DNA of 64,000 nucleotides from Parendozoicomonas sp. Alg238-R29 (GCF_947331445.1 NZ_CAMZOG010000009.1:26668-90667), one strand, 5' to 3'; positions 24,414 through 34,477 are shown, counted from the first letter of the stretch. A program made the numbers and translations. Notes: a model not told the origin generated them from the letters alone.

Positions 24414-25238
24414 ATGTCAGAACTTTTCGTAAACGCCATGGGCGACAACAACCAGCAACCCACGCCCAGCCTTCAGAAAAAAAGAGCCTATCCTTCACGG
24501 CCTGAAGCAGTGTATTTATACGGGACTTGCCTTGTTGATCTGTTGCAGCCCGAAGCAGGCCTTGACGCTATAAAACTGTTAGAGAGAGAGGGTATCAGGG
24601 TTGAGTTCGCAGAACAGCAAACCTGCTGCGGCCAACCTGCCTATACCTCAGGATATGATGACGAAGCCCGTGGGGTTGCCCGTTTACAGATGAATATCAT
24701 GCCAGAGGACTGGCCTGTTGTGATTCTATCGGGTTCCTGTGGTGGCATGATGCATCATCATTACCCCAAACTATTTGCCGGCCACCCTGAAGAAAAGCAA
24801 GCTCTCAAGTTTGCAGACAGAGTGTTTGAATTCACCGAATTTCTTGTACATGTACTGGGCTACCAGCCGGAAGATAAAGGTAAGCCGGAAACTGTAGCAG
24901 TACATACGTCCTGTGCCGCACGTAGAGAAATGAATGTTCATCAGACCAGCTGGGCTTTGATTGACAGCCTCAGCAGCGTTACCCGCATTACCCAGGATCA
25001 CGAGTTCGAGTGCTGTGGGTTTGGTGGCTCCTTCTGTGTACGTTACCCGGATATTTCCGGCGCCATGGTAAACGACAAAGTAAAAGCGATTAGCGATACC
25101 GGAGCCAATCGTCTGGTGAGTGCGGATTTTGGTTGCCTGATGAATATAAACGGTGCCTTTGAGTTCCAGGAAAAAGAAATGAGAGGAACACATCTGGCCT
25201 CTTATCTCTGGGAGCGCATCGGAGGTGACGATTTGTGA
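24414..25238 (+). CDS. lldE: L-lactate dehydrogenase complex subunit LldE (LutA)
   Basis: LldE is one of three subunits (LldE, LldF, LldG) of the NAD-independent iron-sulfur L-lactate dehydrogenase that oxidises L-lactate to pyruvate. The 274-residue protein carries two cysteine-rich CCG domains: QTCCGQPAYTSGY near residue 65 and ECCGFGGSFCVRYPD near 200, each thought to bind clusters. The N-terminal 30 residues before VYLYGTCLVDL are longer than usual, and a later in-frame start is possible. It overlaps the next gene by four bases, implying translational coupling. Confidence 0.95.
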   Translation: MSELFVNAMGDNNQQPTPSLQKKRAYPSRPEAVYLYGTCLVDLLQPEAGLDAIKLLEREGIRVEFAEQQTCCGQPAYTSGYDDEARGVARLQMNIMPEDWPVVILSGSCGGMMHHHYPKLFAGHPEEKQALKFADRVFEFTEFLVHVLGYQPEDKGKPETVAVHTSCAARREMNVHQTSWALIDSLSSVTRITQDHEFECCGFGGSFCVRYPDISGAMVNDKVKAISDTGANRLVSADFGCLMNINGAFEFQEKEMRGTHLASYLWERIGGDDL

Positions 25239-26686
25239 GCGAACGTATTCCAGCGCAGAACTTGAGCTTTGATGAGCGGGTTGAACGTGATCTGAATAAT
25301 CCTCTACTTCGGACAAACTTCCGGGAAGCTATGGACTTCCTAATGGATAAACGCAGTAGCCGCTTTACTGATGATCAGCAGCTACAAGATCTGCGTAACC
25401 TTGGTGCAAGCATTCGCAAAAGAGCACTATCCAAACTTCCGGACTTACTTGAGCAGATGGAAGTGAAGTTACGTGAAAATGGTATTCGTGTGCACTGGGC
25501 TGAAACCCCCGAGCAAGCGAACCAGATCGTTCTGGATATAGCCCAACATCATGGTGTTAAAACCATGATCAAAGGCAAATCCATGGTCAGCGAGGAAACT
25601 GAACTCAACGCGTTTCTTGAACAGGAAGGTATCAACCCGGTAGAAGCCGATATGGGGGAATATATCCTTCAGCTGGCTGAAGACAAACCTTCTCATATTG
25701 TGATGCCTGCTATTCACAAAACGAAAGAAGACATTGCCCGCCTGTTCGAGAAAAATCTGGATGAGTGCGAATACACAGAGGATGTTGATGAGCTGATTCA
25801 GGCTGCCCGTCAAGAACTTCGAAAGGTTTTTCACGGAGCAGATATTGGACTTACCGGCGTAAATTTCATGGTGGCTGAAACCGGCACACTGGTACTGGTG
25901 GAGAATGAAGGTAATGGTCGCATGGCCACCACTGTGCCAAAAGTTCATGTTGCCATGACCGGTATCGAAAAGGTTATTGAATATCTGGATGACCTGCCGC
26001 CCTTGCTGACACTGCTTACCAACTCAGCAACCGGTCAGCCCATAACCACCTATGTCAATATGATTTCTTCTCCTCGTAAAGGGAGCGAAGACGGGCCGGA
26101 AGAGGTGCATCTGGTTCTGCTGGATAACGGTCGCACCATCCCTTATGCCGATCAGGAAATGCGTCAAACCCTGCAGTGTATTCGTTGTGCAGCCTGCATG
26201 AATCACTGCCCGGTTTACACGCGCCTGGGGGGCCATGCCTATGGCACTACTTACCCAGGCCCGATAGGTTCCATACTTTCTCCTCACTTGCTGGGTCTGG
26301 AAGAAACCAAAGACTTACCCAGTGCTTCAACTCTGTGCGGTGCCTGCTCAGAAGTTTGCCCGGTACGTATTCCAATACCCGATTTACTCAGACGTCTACG
26401 CCATGAAGGCATTCGTAAACTCAAGAAGGGTGAAGAGGCGGTTATTCGCGGCCACGGTACCAAATACACCCATACGGAAAAAGCTGCCTGGCTCAGCTGG
26501 AGCAAACTGTATAGCTCGCCTGCCCTTTATCGAAGCTTTGCATTGTCAGCCACACTTTTCCGCGGCCTGACCCCATCAAAGATGAAAGGCTGGACTGACT
26601 TTCGAACATCTCCCAAACCGTCCAAGAAAAGCCTGCACAGTCTGGTAAAGCAATACAGAAAACAGCAGGGAGGTGCTGAGCTGTGA
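25235..26686 (+). CDS. lldF: L-lactate dehydrogenase complex subunit LldF (LutB)
   Basis: A 483-residue subunit starting at a GTG that overlaps the lldE stop. The N-terminal two thirds form the LUD domain with TGVNFMVAETGTLVLVENEG. Near residue 310 a ferredoxin-like part binds two [4Fe-4S] clusters through CIRCAACMNHCPVY and CGACSEVCPVRIPI. The tail is basic. Electrons from lactate are expected to pass through these clusters to the respiratory chain. Its stop overlaps the lldG start. Confidence 0.96.
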   Translation: MSERIPAQNLSFDERVERDLNNPLLRTNFREAMDFLMDKRSSRFTDDQQLQDLRNLGASIRKRALSKLPDLLEQMEVKLRENGIRVHWAETPEQANQIVLDIAQHHGVKTMIKGKSMVSEETELNAFLEQEGINPVEADMGEYILQLAEDKPSHIVMPAIHKTKEDIARLFEKNLDECEYTEDVDELIQAARQELRKVFHGADIGLTGVNFMVAETGTLVLVENEGNGRMATTVPKVHVAMTGIEKVIEYLDDLPPLLTLLTNSATGQPITTYVNMISSPRKGSEDGPEEVHLVLLDNGRTIPYADQEMRQTLQCIRCAACMNHCPVYTRLGGHAYGTTYPGPIGSILSPHLLGLEETKDLPSASTLCGACSEVCPVRIPIPDLLRRLRHEGIRKLKKGEEAVIRGHGTKYTHTEKAAWLSWSKLYSSPALYRSFALSATLFRGLTPSKMKGWTDFRTSPKPSKKSLHSLVKQYRKQQGGAEL

Positions 26687-27357
26687 GCACAGGTATTGAT
26701 TCCAGAACCAATATTTTAAATCGTCTGCGCAAGGGATTAGGTAAAGATCCAAGTCTTTCTCTGTCTGATGATTATGGACAAACAGCTCATTACGATTGGG
26801 ACAAAAACCAGCGCACTGAGAACTTTATTACTGCGATGGCTGCGGTAAAAACAGAGATTCACCGCACAACTGAAGAACTTTGGCCAGAGCTTCTTGTGAA
26901 GATACTGTTAGAGAAAGACATCAACTGTCTGCTGGTATCTTCCAAAAGAGAAACCGGTAAACGCATGGCAACTCAGGAGTTCATTGTTGAATCCGGGTTA
27001 ACCCTGCAAACCGTGCCAGATAACCCACCAGGCCTAAAGGACAAACTGTTCTTTGATATCCCGGCAACACTGACCACCTGCCGCAGTGCAATTGCGGAAA
27101 CTGGAAGCCTGGTTCTCTGGCCTGATGAGCATGAGCCCAGAGCCATGTCATTGGTTCCACCTGTCCACTTTGTCCTGCTAAAAGCAAAAGATATTTACAA
27201 TACCCTTGCCGATGTCATCAGGCAGGAAGGCTGGGCCATAGGCATGCCCACAAATGCTTTACTGATTTCCGGACCATCCAAAACTGCAGATATTGCCCGG
27301 ATTCTCGCCTATGGCGCTCATGGTCCACGTGAACTCATTGTCCTACTGGTCGAGTAA
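26683..27357 (+). CDS. lldG: L-lactate dehydrogenase complex subunit LldG (LutC)
   Basis: The 224-residue third subunit starts at a GTG overlapping lldF. It is a single LUD-domain protein with the segment AIAETGSLVLWPDEHEPR and a C-terminal GPSKTADIARILAYGAHGPR, both typical of LutC. It lacks cluster-binding cysteines. All three subunits are needed for activity in Shewanella and Bacillus. The gap to the next gene is 43 bases, so the D-lactate enzyme is probably on the same transcript. Confidence 0.95.
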   Translation: MSTGIDSRTNILNRLRKGLGKDPSLSLSDDYGQTAHYDWDKNQRTENFITAMAAVKTEIHRTTEELWPELLVKILLEKDINCLLVSSKRETGKRMATQEFIVESGLTLQTVPDNPPGLKDKLFFDIPATLTTCRSAIAETGSLVLWPDEHEPRAMSLVPPVHFVLLKAKDIYNTLADVIRQEGWAIGMPTNALLISGPSKTADIARILAYGAHGPRELIVLLVE

Positions 27358-27400
27358 GCAACTTGCTGCCCTGCTGCTCAGGTAGAAGAGAGAACAAAAA

Positions 27401-30247
27401 ATGAACACCGCTGTCACCGGCTTTTATAACGCTGTCAAAAACTCGATTCCAGAGGAGCGCCTGCTAACTGATGCGTCTCGGTTACTGGCATTTGGCACGG
27501 ATGCCTCTTTTTATCGGCTTATTCCACAGCTGGTTGTTCTTGCCGAGAACGAGCAGGACATTCAGTTAATTCTTTCTGAAGCAGATCAACGACAGGTGCC
27601 AGTTACTTTTCGGGCAGCTGGTACAAGTTTATCAGGACAGGCCATTACAGACTCAGTGCTGGTTATTGCCAGTAAGGGATGGACAGGACATCAGCTTGTA
27701 AATGGTGGCAACAAAATCACTCTACAGGCCGGGGTCATTGGTTCGGAGGCGAACGCCATTCTCGCCCCATTGGGAAAAAAGATTGGTCCGGACCCAGCCT
27801 CTATCAACACATGCCGGATAGGGGGAATAGCAGCCAACAATGCCAGTGGTATGTGCTGTGGTGTGGCTCAAAACACTTACCATACATTAGACAGCATTCG
27901 TATGATCATGGCCGACGGCACCCTACTGGATACGGGCAATGCCGATAACGTTGAGGCATTTCGCAACAGTCATGCAGCGCTGCTGGAAGATCTCACCAAA
28001 CTGGCCGAAGGGGTTCGAAACAACACAGCACTGACAGAAAAAATCAGACATAAATACCGCCTGAAAAATACTACGGGGCTGAGCATCAACGCCCTTGTGG
28101 ATTTCAGAGACCCCGTGGATATTCTTGCCCATCTGATGGTGGGCTCTGAGGGAACCCTTGGCTTTATTTCTTCAGTAACCTACAACACGGTTCCGGATCA
28201 TGCACACAAAGCATCGTCTCTGGTTGTTTTCCCCGATGTCGCAACCTGTTGCCGGGCCGTTACAGCACTGAAACCTGCACCGGTATCCTCTGTTGAACTG
28301 ATGGACAGAAGAGCTATGGCCTCGGTCGAAGGCAAACCTGGATTGCCGGAGTTTATCAACTGTCAATTAGGCACTAATGCGTGTGCTTTGCTAGTAGAAA
28401 CCCGTGCCGAAAACCAGAGCACTCTGCAGGAGCAGGTTACGGCCATTGAGCATATCATCGCAGGCTTCGAGGTTTTGGAGCGTGTGGCATTTACAGAGGT
28501 GGAGGCTGAATACTCAGCATTGTGGGCTATTCGTAAAGGGTTATTCCCCGCTGTTGGTGCAGTACGTCAGACAGGCACCACCGTTATTATTGAGGATGTT
28601 GCTTTTCCCGTTGAACAACTGACTGAAGGGGTTATTCGTCTTCAGCAACTGTTCGATAAGTACCATTACAGTGAAGCCCTTATCTTTGGCCATGCTCTGG
28701 AGGGCAACCTCCACTTTGTATTTACCCAGGCATTTAATTCTACGGAGGAGGTTGAACGCTATCGCCAATTTATGGATGACGTTGCCAAACTGGTTGCCGT
28801 GGAGTTTGGTGGCTCTCTGAAAGCAGAACATGGTACCGGTCGTAATATGGCGCCGTATGTTGAGCTGGAATGGGGCAGTGACGCCTATCAGTTAATGAAA
28901 TCTGTCAAGCAGCTGTTTGACCAAAAAAACCTTCTGAACCCCGGTGTTATTCTTAATGACGATGAGAACGCTCATGTCACCAACTTAAAGCCTTTGCCGG
29001 CAGCCGATGAACTTATAGATAAGTGTATCGAATGCGGTTTCTGCGAACCTGTTTGCCCATCTCAGGCTTTAACACTGACTCCCAGAAAACGTATCGTATT
29101 GTGGCGCGAAATCAGCAGACTTAAACGAGAAGGGCACTCTCCGGAGGAACTTCAGCGCTTACAGGAACTGGAAAGCGAATACGCTTGGCAAGGCATCGAT
29201 ACCTGTGCAGCGTGCGGTCTGTGTTCCACCCGCTGCCCAGTAGGAATCAATACCGGAAAGCTTACCCTCAAGCTGAGAGCAGACAAGAACAAAGGCTTCA
29301 ACAGCACAGCCCAATGGGTGGGGGGACATTTTGGTGGAACGACTGCTGGCGTTCGCACAGCACTGAGAGTTGCTGATACAGCTCACAGCCTTCTTGGAAC
29401 AAATGCTATGGCTGGAATATGCAGCACTGTGCATAAGCTGTCTGGGCAACGTATTCCACTGTGGAACGATGCTATGCCGAAAGCAGCCAGTCAGGCACCA
29501 TTGAAAGAAGATTCTTTGCCTGAAGTTCAAGGGCAAAAGACAGTTGTCTATTTTCCCAGTTGCGCCAGTCGTAATATGGCACCTTCCCGGATGGACTTTG
29601 AACAGGAACCACAGGCCAAAGTCGTAAAACGTTTACTGGAAAAAGCTGGCTACAGGGTTGTTATACCAAAGTCTGTTTCCAGTCTTTGCTGTGGTCAGCC
29701 TTTTGCTTCCAAAGGACAGCCAGATGCAGCAAGAAGTAAAGCTGACGAATTACACCAGATACTCTGGGAGGCCAGCAGACATGGTGAGTGGCCGGTTATC
29801 TCCGACACCAGCAGCTGCACTGGACAGCAACGAAACGAAGACGGTGCCAGAGGTTTACAAGTTTATGACATTGTTGAGTTTGCATACGAACACCTTTTGG
29901 GTGAGTTGAACATTCAGCAGTGTGATGAACCTGTGATGGTTCATATTCCCTGCAGCCTCCAGAAGCTGGGGGGGGCAGAGAAAATCAAAGCCATTGTCAG
30001 CCGCTGTACGTCACAAATGGTTATACCAACAGACATCACCTGCTGCGGCTTCGCTGGGGATAAAGGATTTACCACGCCAGAACTGAATGCGAGCGCCTTG
30101 GCACCTCTCAACGATCAGGTACCCGAGAATTGTCGTGAAGGTGTTTCTTCCAACCGTACCTGTGAGATTGGCTTAAGTCACCACAGCGGTGTGCCCTATC
30201 ACTCTGTGGCTTATTTGCTGGATCGCTGTGTGCAATATGAGGATTAA
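27401..30247 (+). CDS. FAD/Fe-S D-lactate dehydrogenase (Dld-II type)
   Basis: The 948-residue enzyme should oxidise D-lactate (or a related D-2-hydroxyacid) to the keto acid. Order of domains: FAD-binding PCMH domain (about 35-260) with FRAAGTSLSGQAITDS and NNASGMCCGV; FAD-oxidase C-terminal domain (to about 525) ending in HGTGRNMAPYVE and LLNPGVI; two ferredoxin-like cluster sites CIECGFCEPVCPSQ and CAACGLCSTRCPVG (about 545-620); and two CCG segments, CCGQPFAS and CCGFAGDKGF, near the C-terminus. The same fused architecture is seen in Dld-II of Shewanella, which sits with lldP and lldEFG as here. Ribosome site AGAGAG precedes the ATG. D-2-hydroxyglutarate is an alternative substrate. Confidence 0.92.
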   Translation: MNTAVTGFYNAVKNSIPEERLLTDASRLLAFGTDASFYRLIPQLVVLAENEQDIQLILSEADQRQVPVTFRAAGTSLSGQAITDSVLVIASKGWTGHQLVNGGNKITLQAGVIGSEANAILAPLGKKIGPDPASINTCRIGGIAANNASGMCCGVAQNTYHTLDSIRMIMADGTLLDTGNADNVEAFRNSHAALLEDLTKLAEGVRNNTALTEKIRHKYRLKNTTGLSINALVDFRDPVDILAHLMVGSEGTLGFISSVTYNTVPDHAHKASSLVVFPDVATCCRAVTALKPAPVSSVELMDRRAMASVEGKPGLPEFINCQLGTNACALLVETRAENQSTLQEQVTAIEHIIAGFEVLERVAFTEVEAEYSALWAIRKGLFPAVGAVRQTGTTVIIEDVAFPVEQLTEGVIRLQQLFDKYHYSEALIFGHALEGNLHFVFTQAFNSTEEVERYRQFMDDVAKLVAVEFGGSLKAEHGTGRNMAPYVELEWGSDAYQLMKSVKQLFDQKNLLNPGVILNDDENAHVTNLKPLPAADELIDKCIECGFCEPVCPSQALTLTPRKRIVLWREISRLKREGHSPEELQRLQELESEYAWQGIDTCAACGLCSTRCPVGINTGKLTLKLRADKNKGFNSTAQWVGGHFGGTTAGVRTALRVADTAHSLLGTNAMAGICSTVHKLSGQRIPLWNDAMPKAASQAPLKEDSLPEVQGQKTVVYFPSCASRNMAPSRMDFEQEPQAKVVKRLLEKAGYRVVIPKSVSSLCCGQPFASKGQPDAARSKADELHQILWEASRHGEWPVISDTSSCTGQQRNEDGARGLQVYDIVEFAYEHLLGELNIQQCDEPVMVHIPCSLQKLGGAEKIKAIVSRCTSQMVIPTDITCCGFAGDKGFTTPELNASALAPLNDQVPENCREGVSSNRTCEIGLSHHSGVPYHSVAYLLDRCVQYED

Positions 30248-30400
30248 ACCTGCAAAAATGCTTTCATTGAAATAAAAAACATATATTGAAACGTTGACAG
30301 ACAGCTTGTGAACGGTAAAGCAGCTTCAACACCATAACCAAGTTTGCTACCGTTCACGGGCGCTCAAACGCACCTGATAAAAATCAAAACGGATGTTTCA

Positions 30401-30892
30401 ATGAAAAAGCTGTTTTTAGCTTCTGCTATTGCTTCTACTCTCTTTATTACTGGCTGTGCCTCTATTGTTAGTGAAAGCAACTACCCGGTTTCTCTGAAAA
30501 GTACACCATCCAACGCCACATTTTCTGTTACTGCTGATAATGGAGTCGTTGTACATAGTGGGCAAACACCTGCCACAGTTTTCTTAAACAGCGGTAGTGG
30601 GTTCTTTTCTGGGGCCAAATACACAATCACTTTTGAGAAGCCCGGTCATGAACCGACTGTCATTACTGTAGATTCACAAATTGATGGCTGGTACTGGGGC
30701 AACCTTCTGATTGGCGGCATCATCGGGATGCTTATCGTAGACCCTGTAACGGGAGCGATGTGGAAACTGCCAGAATCTGCCTCTGCACAGTTGAATCAAA
30801 ATATTGCAGGGAACACTGATAATCCCCAGCTGCAGGTTGTTACTATTGATCAAGTACCTGAGAGTATGAAAGGCCAGTTGTTGAAACTGTAA
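30401..30892 (+). CDS. Putative lipoprotein with PEGA-like beta segment
   Basis: The 163-residue protein begins MKKLFLASAIASTLFITGC, a lipoprotein signal with the lipobox ITGC; the Cys would be lipidated and the protein anchored in the envelope. I chose this ATG because an upstream in-frame start would put 19 polar residues before the signal. A beta-rich segment (Ser-Thr-Pro-Ser-Asn-Ala-Thr-Phe and a Gly-Gln-Thr-Pro-Ala turn, residues 35-60) resembles surface-layer PEGA domains. A hydrophobic Gly-rich stretch (LIGGIIGMLIVDPVTGAMW) follows. Function unknown. It converges on the acyl-CoA ligase gene. Confidence 0.75.
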   Translation: MKKLFLASAIASTLFITGCASIVSESNYPVSLKSTPSNATFSVTADNGVVVHSGQTPATVFLNSGSGFFSGAKYTITFEKPGHEPTVITVDSQIDGWYWGNLLIGGIIGMLIVDPVTGAMWKLPESASAQLNQNIAGNTDNPQLQVVTIDQVPESMKGQLLKL

Positions 30893-30904
30893 AATCTGCC
30901 ACAC

Positions 30905-30931
30905 ACTGCCTTGACCAAAAGCCAAGGCAGT
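30905..30931. terminator. Bidirectional hairpin between convergent genes
   Basis: ACTGCCTTG (30905-30913) pairs with CAAGGCAGT (30923-30931). It lies between the convergent lipoprotein and acyl-CoA ligase genes and could serve both, though T-runs are short. Confidence 0.55.
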
Positions 30932-30942
30932 TCTCTGGGAAA

Positions 30943-32610
30943 TTAATCCCATACCACCATTTCCTGAACAATCGCACGGCTTTCAATCCAGCCTTTGTAA
31001 TGCTGCTCTAATTGATGACGTTTAATCTTCATAGTGGGTGTTACCAACCCGTTATCAACTGTCCACTGCTCACGAGTTATATACACTTTGCCAATTCGTT
31101 CGTGGGGCATCAGGTTATCGTTCACCTGCTCAACTTCAGTTTCTAATTCCTGCTGCAGCAAACCTTTCTCCAATAGCTGCCCGGAATCAGACAAGCTGAC
31201 AACAAGAACCGGAGAAATCATATCCTGCCCCATCAGACAGAGCTGCTCGATAGCATTGTGAGTAGATAAGCGATCTTCAATAGGTACCGGGGCAACAAAT
31301 TTACCTTTACTGGTTTTAAAGTGATCCTTGATACGGCCAGTTAAGAAAAGACTGCCGTCGTCGTCAATATGACCAACATCCCCGGTACAGTACCAACCAT
31401 CTTTTAAAACTTCAGATGTTTTCTCCGGCTCCCGATAGTAGCCCCGCATAACGGCAGGGCTGCGGAACATAACCTCTCCCTGCTCATTAAATTTTATCTC
31501 GCAACCCGGCATGGTTGTGCCAACGGAACCAAATAAAGGTTTACCTCCCTGGGAGAAAGTTCCGTAGGCAAGGTTCTCAGTCATTCCATAACCTTCGCGA
31601 ATATCCAGTCCCAAACGGCTGAACCATTGCAGCAGGTCTTTTGGAATTGAAGCCGCACCGGAAAGGCAGATACGCGCTTTATCCAGCCCCAAACCTTTCA
31701 GTATCTGCTTTGAAAGTAATTGCGACAGAACAGGAATTCGCAAAATCATCCGCAGTCGTTTAGGAGGGATTTTCTCTTCAATACCCATCTTAAACTTCTG
31801 CCACAAACGAGGTACCGAGAAGAACAGAGTTGGTCTGGTATTCTTCAGATCATCCAGAAAGGTGTCTATGTTTTCTGCAAAATGAACTCTGGCACCGGAG
31901 TAAATACTGGCCATCTCCACTATAACTCGTTCAGCTGCATGGGAAAGAGGCAGATATGAGAGATAGCGATCTCTTGAATCGACATTAAAAACTTTCACTA
32001 CACGGGAACAAACAAAAGCCACTCCGCCATAAGTGTGCATCACACCTTTGGGATTGCCAGTTGTGCCTGAGGTATACATTAGAGTGAAGACTTGCTCTGG
32101 GCCGGGGCGGGGGCTGTCTTTGTAGGGAGTGCCGGTAGTTAGTATCTCATCAAGACTGAAATCTGTTTCCAGTGCACAACCACTCATACCAATGGTATGA
32201 CACGTTTCGATCAACGCCTGCTGCAACCACTCTGGTTGATCCAGGCGACCAGCGAAAATCAGCTTTATATCCCCATGCTCAATAATGTAACGAAGATCGT
32301 CTGGCGATTGCCCAGGATAAAGCGGAACACTGATATGACCGCTCATCATTATGGCCATATCAGCAATCAACCATTCAGCACAGTTTTTCGCCTGAATACC
32401 TATACGACTACCAGCTGGTAAATGTCGGGATTTAATCCAACCCGTAACAATTCGCACCTGCTTGGCAAATGTTTTCCACGTGTAATCTTTCCACTTTCTA
32501 TTGACTGGCTGGCGCAGATAGATCTGCTCTGGGTGATTCTGTTCCCAGTAATAGAGCATATCCAGAGGTGTTGTGGTCAGCCCGGAGAGGGGAGCACTCT
32601 TTGCTGCCAT
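30943..32610 (-). CDS. Long-chain acyl-CoA ligase-like AMP-forming enzyme
   Basis: An ANL-superfamily enzyme of 555 residues that activates a carboxylic acid, probably a long-chain fatty acid, as an acyl-AMP and then a CoA thioester. The P-loop-like motif YTSGTTGNPKGVMHTYGG is near residue 175. GYGMTENLAYGTFS carries the A5 region, and WYCTGDVGHIDDDGSLFLTGR followed by KDHFKTSKGKFVAPVPIE carries the A8 hinge. I place the start at the ATG at 32610 (MAAKSAPLSG); a frame extending to 32745 overlaps the divergent regulator start and lacks homology. The neighbouring AraC regulator is a likely controller. Confidence 0.88.
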   Translation of the reverse strand: MAAKSAPLSGLTTTPLDMLYYWEQNHPEQIYLRQPVNRKWKDYTWKTFAKQVRIVTGWIKSRHLPAGSRIGIQAKNCAEWLIADMAIMMSGHISVPLYPGQSPDDLRYIIEHGDIKLIFAGRLDQPEWLQQALIETCHTIGMSGCALETDFSLDEILTTGTPYKDSPRPGPEQVFTLMYTSGTTGNPKGVMHTYGGVAFVCSRVVKVFNVDSRDRYLSYLPLSHAAERVIVEMASIYSGARVHFAENIDTFLDDLKNTRPTLFFSVPRLWQKFKMGIEEKIPPKRLRMILRIPVLSQLLSKQILKGLGLDKARICLSGAASIPKDLLQWFSRLGLDIREGYGMTENLAYGTFSQGGKPLFGSVGTTMPGCEIKFNEQGEVMFRSPAVMRGYYREPEKTSEVLKDGWYCTGDVGHIDDDGSLFLTGRIKDHFKTSKGKFVAPVPIEDRLSTHNAIEQLCLMGQDMISPVLVVSLSDSGQLLEKGLLQQELETEVEQVNDNLMPHERIGKVYITREQWTVDNGLVTPTMKIKRHQLEQHYKGWIESRAIVQEMVVWD

Positions 32611-32749
32611 AATGAAAGTCCATTTATTATTTTTATTTTCTTCAGTACAACACAATAAAAGCTGATAGCCAATAGAAGGGTTTTGGTTGCTTGCAGGGGC
32701 CAGCGGTGGAACAATCCCCTCCACTCGGGAAAACAATAAAGCCACACCG

Positions 32750-33775
32750 ATGAAAGATGAAAGGCCGACCAGAACGATAGCCAGTATTTTTGTTCGCTCC
32801 TGTCTCGCCGGATATGAAAGCCGAAAAGGTAGTAGTGTTGCTTTACTGGATCAGGCAGGTATTGATCCTGACATTCTCACCAATGCCGAGTTAAGAGCAG
32901 ATCCAGAGGCTTACAGCAGACTTATTCAATTAATCTGTATTGGGCTGGAAGACGAGTTCTTTGGTCTATCCGGGCACTCAGCTCCCACAGGTGCTTTCAA
33001 CATGATGGCTCGGGCATGCATTACCAGTGCCACTCTTGGTGATGCTCTGCGCCGCTGTTTTAAATTTTTCTCCATGGTTACTCCCAGTATGCATTTCAGC
33101 CTTTCCTGTCAGGGAGAGGAAGCAAGAATTGCGATTGAACATATTGATAAAGGGGGGCTGGACGACCACTTCCTTATAGAATCGCTAATGATTTGCCTGG
33201 TGCGCTGGAGCAGCTGGCTTATTGGCCGTCACCTGTTACTTAACCGGGTTGATTTCTGCCACGCAGAGCCAAGGGATATTGATGAGTACAGCCTTATGTT
33301 TCCCTGCGCCCGCAACTATAAACAGCCAGTTAATTTGATAGTGTTTGGCTCGCGGTACTTATCTATGCCTGTTGTACAGGATGCCCGCAGTCTAAATGAA
33401 TTCCTTTCGGAAGTTCCTGGTAATCTTCTAACCCGTTATCGCCATGATGATAGCCTTTCTGCCCGCATCCGCCGCCGTTTAGCCAATACCCGTTATGAAG
33501 AGCTGCCTTCTTTTGAAGATATTGCCAGTGGTCTGAATATGTCGACCCAAACCCTGCGCCGACGTCTGAAAGGTGAAGGTAACTCTTACCGAGAAATTAA
33601 AGACAGCATTCGCCGGGATATTGCCGTTTACCATCTCCTGCGCCAGGACATGTCGATTAATGAAATTGCTGAACTGACAGGTTTTGCTGAACCAAGCACT
33701 TTCCACCGCGCTTTTAAAAAGTGGACTGGGTTAACACCAGGCGCCTGGCGGGAAGAGCGAGTGACAGCTGAATAA
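32750..33775 (+). CDS. AraC-family regulator with arabinose-binding-like N-terminus (OruR type)
   Basis: The 341-residue protein begins MKDERPTRTIASIFVRSC and has the long N-terminal domain of the OruR/ArgR-like AraC subgroup: FFGLSGHSAPTGAFNMMARAC, then a DFCHAEPRDIDEY segment. The C-terminal DNA-binding domain has SFEDIASGLNMSTQTLRRRL and INEIAELTGFAEPSTFHRAF, ending KKWTGLTPGAWRE. In this subgroup regulators often control lipid or amino-acid catabolic genes encoded beside them. Here the divergent acyl-CoA ligase starts only 139 bp away. An upstream start at 32687 is rejected because it would overlap the ligase promoter. Confidence 0.86.
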   Translation: MKDERPTRTIASIFVRSCLAGYESRKGSSVALLDQAGIDPDILTNAELRADPEAYSRLIQLICIGLEDEFFGLSGHSAPTGAFNMMARACITSATLGDALRRCFKFFSMVTPSMHFSLSCQGEEARIAIEHIDKGGLDDHFLIESLMICLVRWSSWLIGRHLLLNRVDFCHAEPRDIDEYSLMFPCARNYKQPVNLIVFGSRYLSMPVVQDARSLNEFLSEVPGNLLTRYRHDDSLSARIRRRLANTRYEELPSFEDIASGLNMSTQTLRRRLKGEGNSYREIKDSIRRDIAVYHLLRQDMSINEIAELTGFAEPSTFHRAFKKWTGLTPGAWREERVTAE

Positions 33776-33927
33776 CGAGTCAGCACAGACATAATTTTCC
33801 ATTTCCGCATAACCATTTGATTACTATGGCAATGACTCTATGTCATAAAATTTGTCATGGGTGATAGCCTTCCCTTTTGAGTAATTTCACAGGTAAACTG
33901 AAAAAACTCAACGGAGGGGAGAGTGCC

Positions 33928-34413
33928 ATGATTAATAAGAAAAGCCCCAGCTCGGAAAACGGAGTTTACCGACATAAGGACTTGCTCAATCGGTTTCGGG
34001 ACTCAAGGCAAACTCCCAAAGAGTTTATTAGTCAGTGTTTGCAAAACGGTATGGTGTCCGGTGCCGACGCCCTTGAACTGATGTCTGTACTCAAATCTAA
34101 AATCACAACCCGCTCTTTTACTTTGGCGGATTTGACTGATGAAGACCACTTTCGCCATGGCTTGTATGAAACCACATTGGAAGACAGTGAAAACAACCCT
34201 GTTTTCGTAATCCAGTTTGACCAAAAACTGACAGAACACGCCAAAGAAATTCAAGAGTTGTTGGAAGGCTTTTCAAGAGACGTGGCAGAACTCGTAAGTG
34301 AGAGCGAAAACGAAGACCTGCAAGATATAGACGAAGTTGATGTATGTTGCTCACGGGAAGAAGCAATGGAAACGATTCTTGAGAGTCTTTCTGGAGATGC
34401 TGTTCGTCATTAA
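33928..34413 (+). CDS. Unknown small acidic protein
   Basis: A 161-residue protein with a good ribosome site (GGAGGGG at 33914-33920) before the ATG at 33928. The N-terminal 60 residues are polar and basic; the middle (residues 60-105) may form a small alpha/beta domain; the last 50 residues are strongly acidic. No signal peptide, membrane helix or known motif is visible. It is followed by a strong intrinsic terminator, so it is transcribed alone. I cannot assign a function. Confidence 0.65.
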   Translation: MINKKSPSSENGVYRHKDLLNRFRDSRQTPKEFISQCLQNGMVSGADALELMSVLKSKITTRSFTLADLTDEDHFRHGLYETTLEDSENNPVFVIQFDQKLTEHAKEIQELLEGFSRDVAELVSESENEDLQDIDEVDVCCSREEAMETILESLSGDAVRH

Positions 34414-34442
34414 ATAGAACTCCGATACTCCGATAATTCCAT

Positions 34443-34477
34443 AAGCCACAACGCCAGAACAGGGTTGTGGCTTTTTT
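34443..34477 (+). terminator. Intrinsic terminator after the small acidic protein gene
   Basis: AAGCCACAAC (34443-34452) pairs with GTTGTGGCTT (34464-34473), and a run of T follows. This is a textbook Rho-independent terminator. Confidence 0.85.

Noticed and set aside
22670..30247. Novel metabolic system at the lactate locus
   Set aside because: Permease, LldEFG and Dld-II type enzyme with an LldR-type regulator match known lactate loci in Shewanella and relatives.
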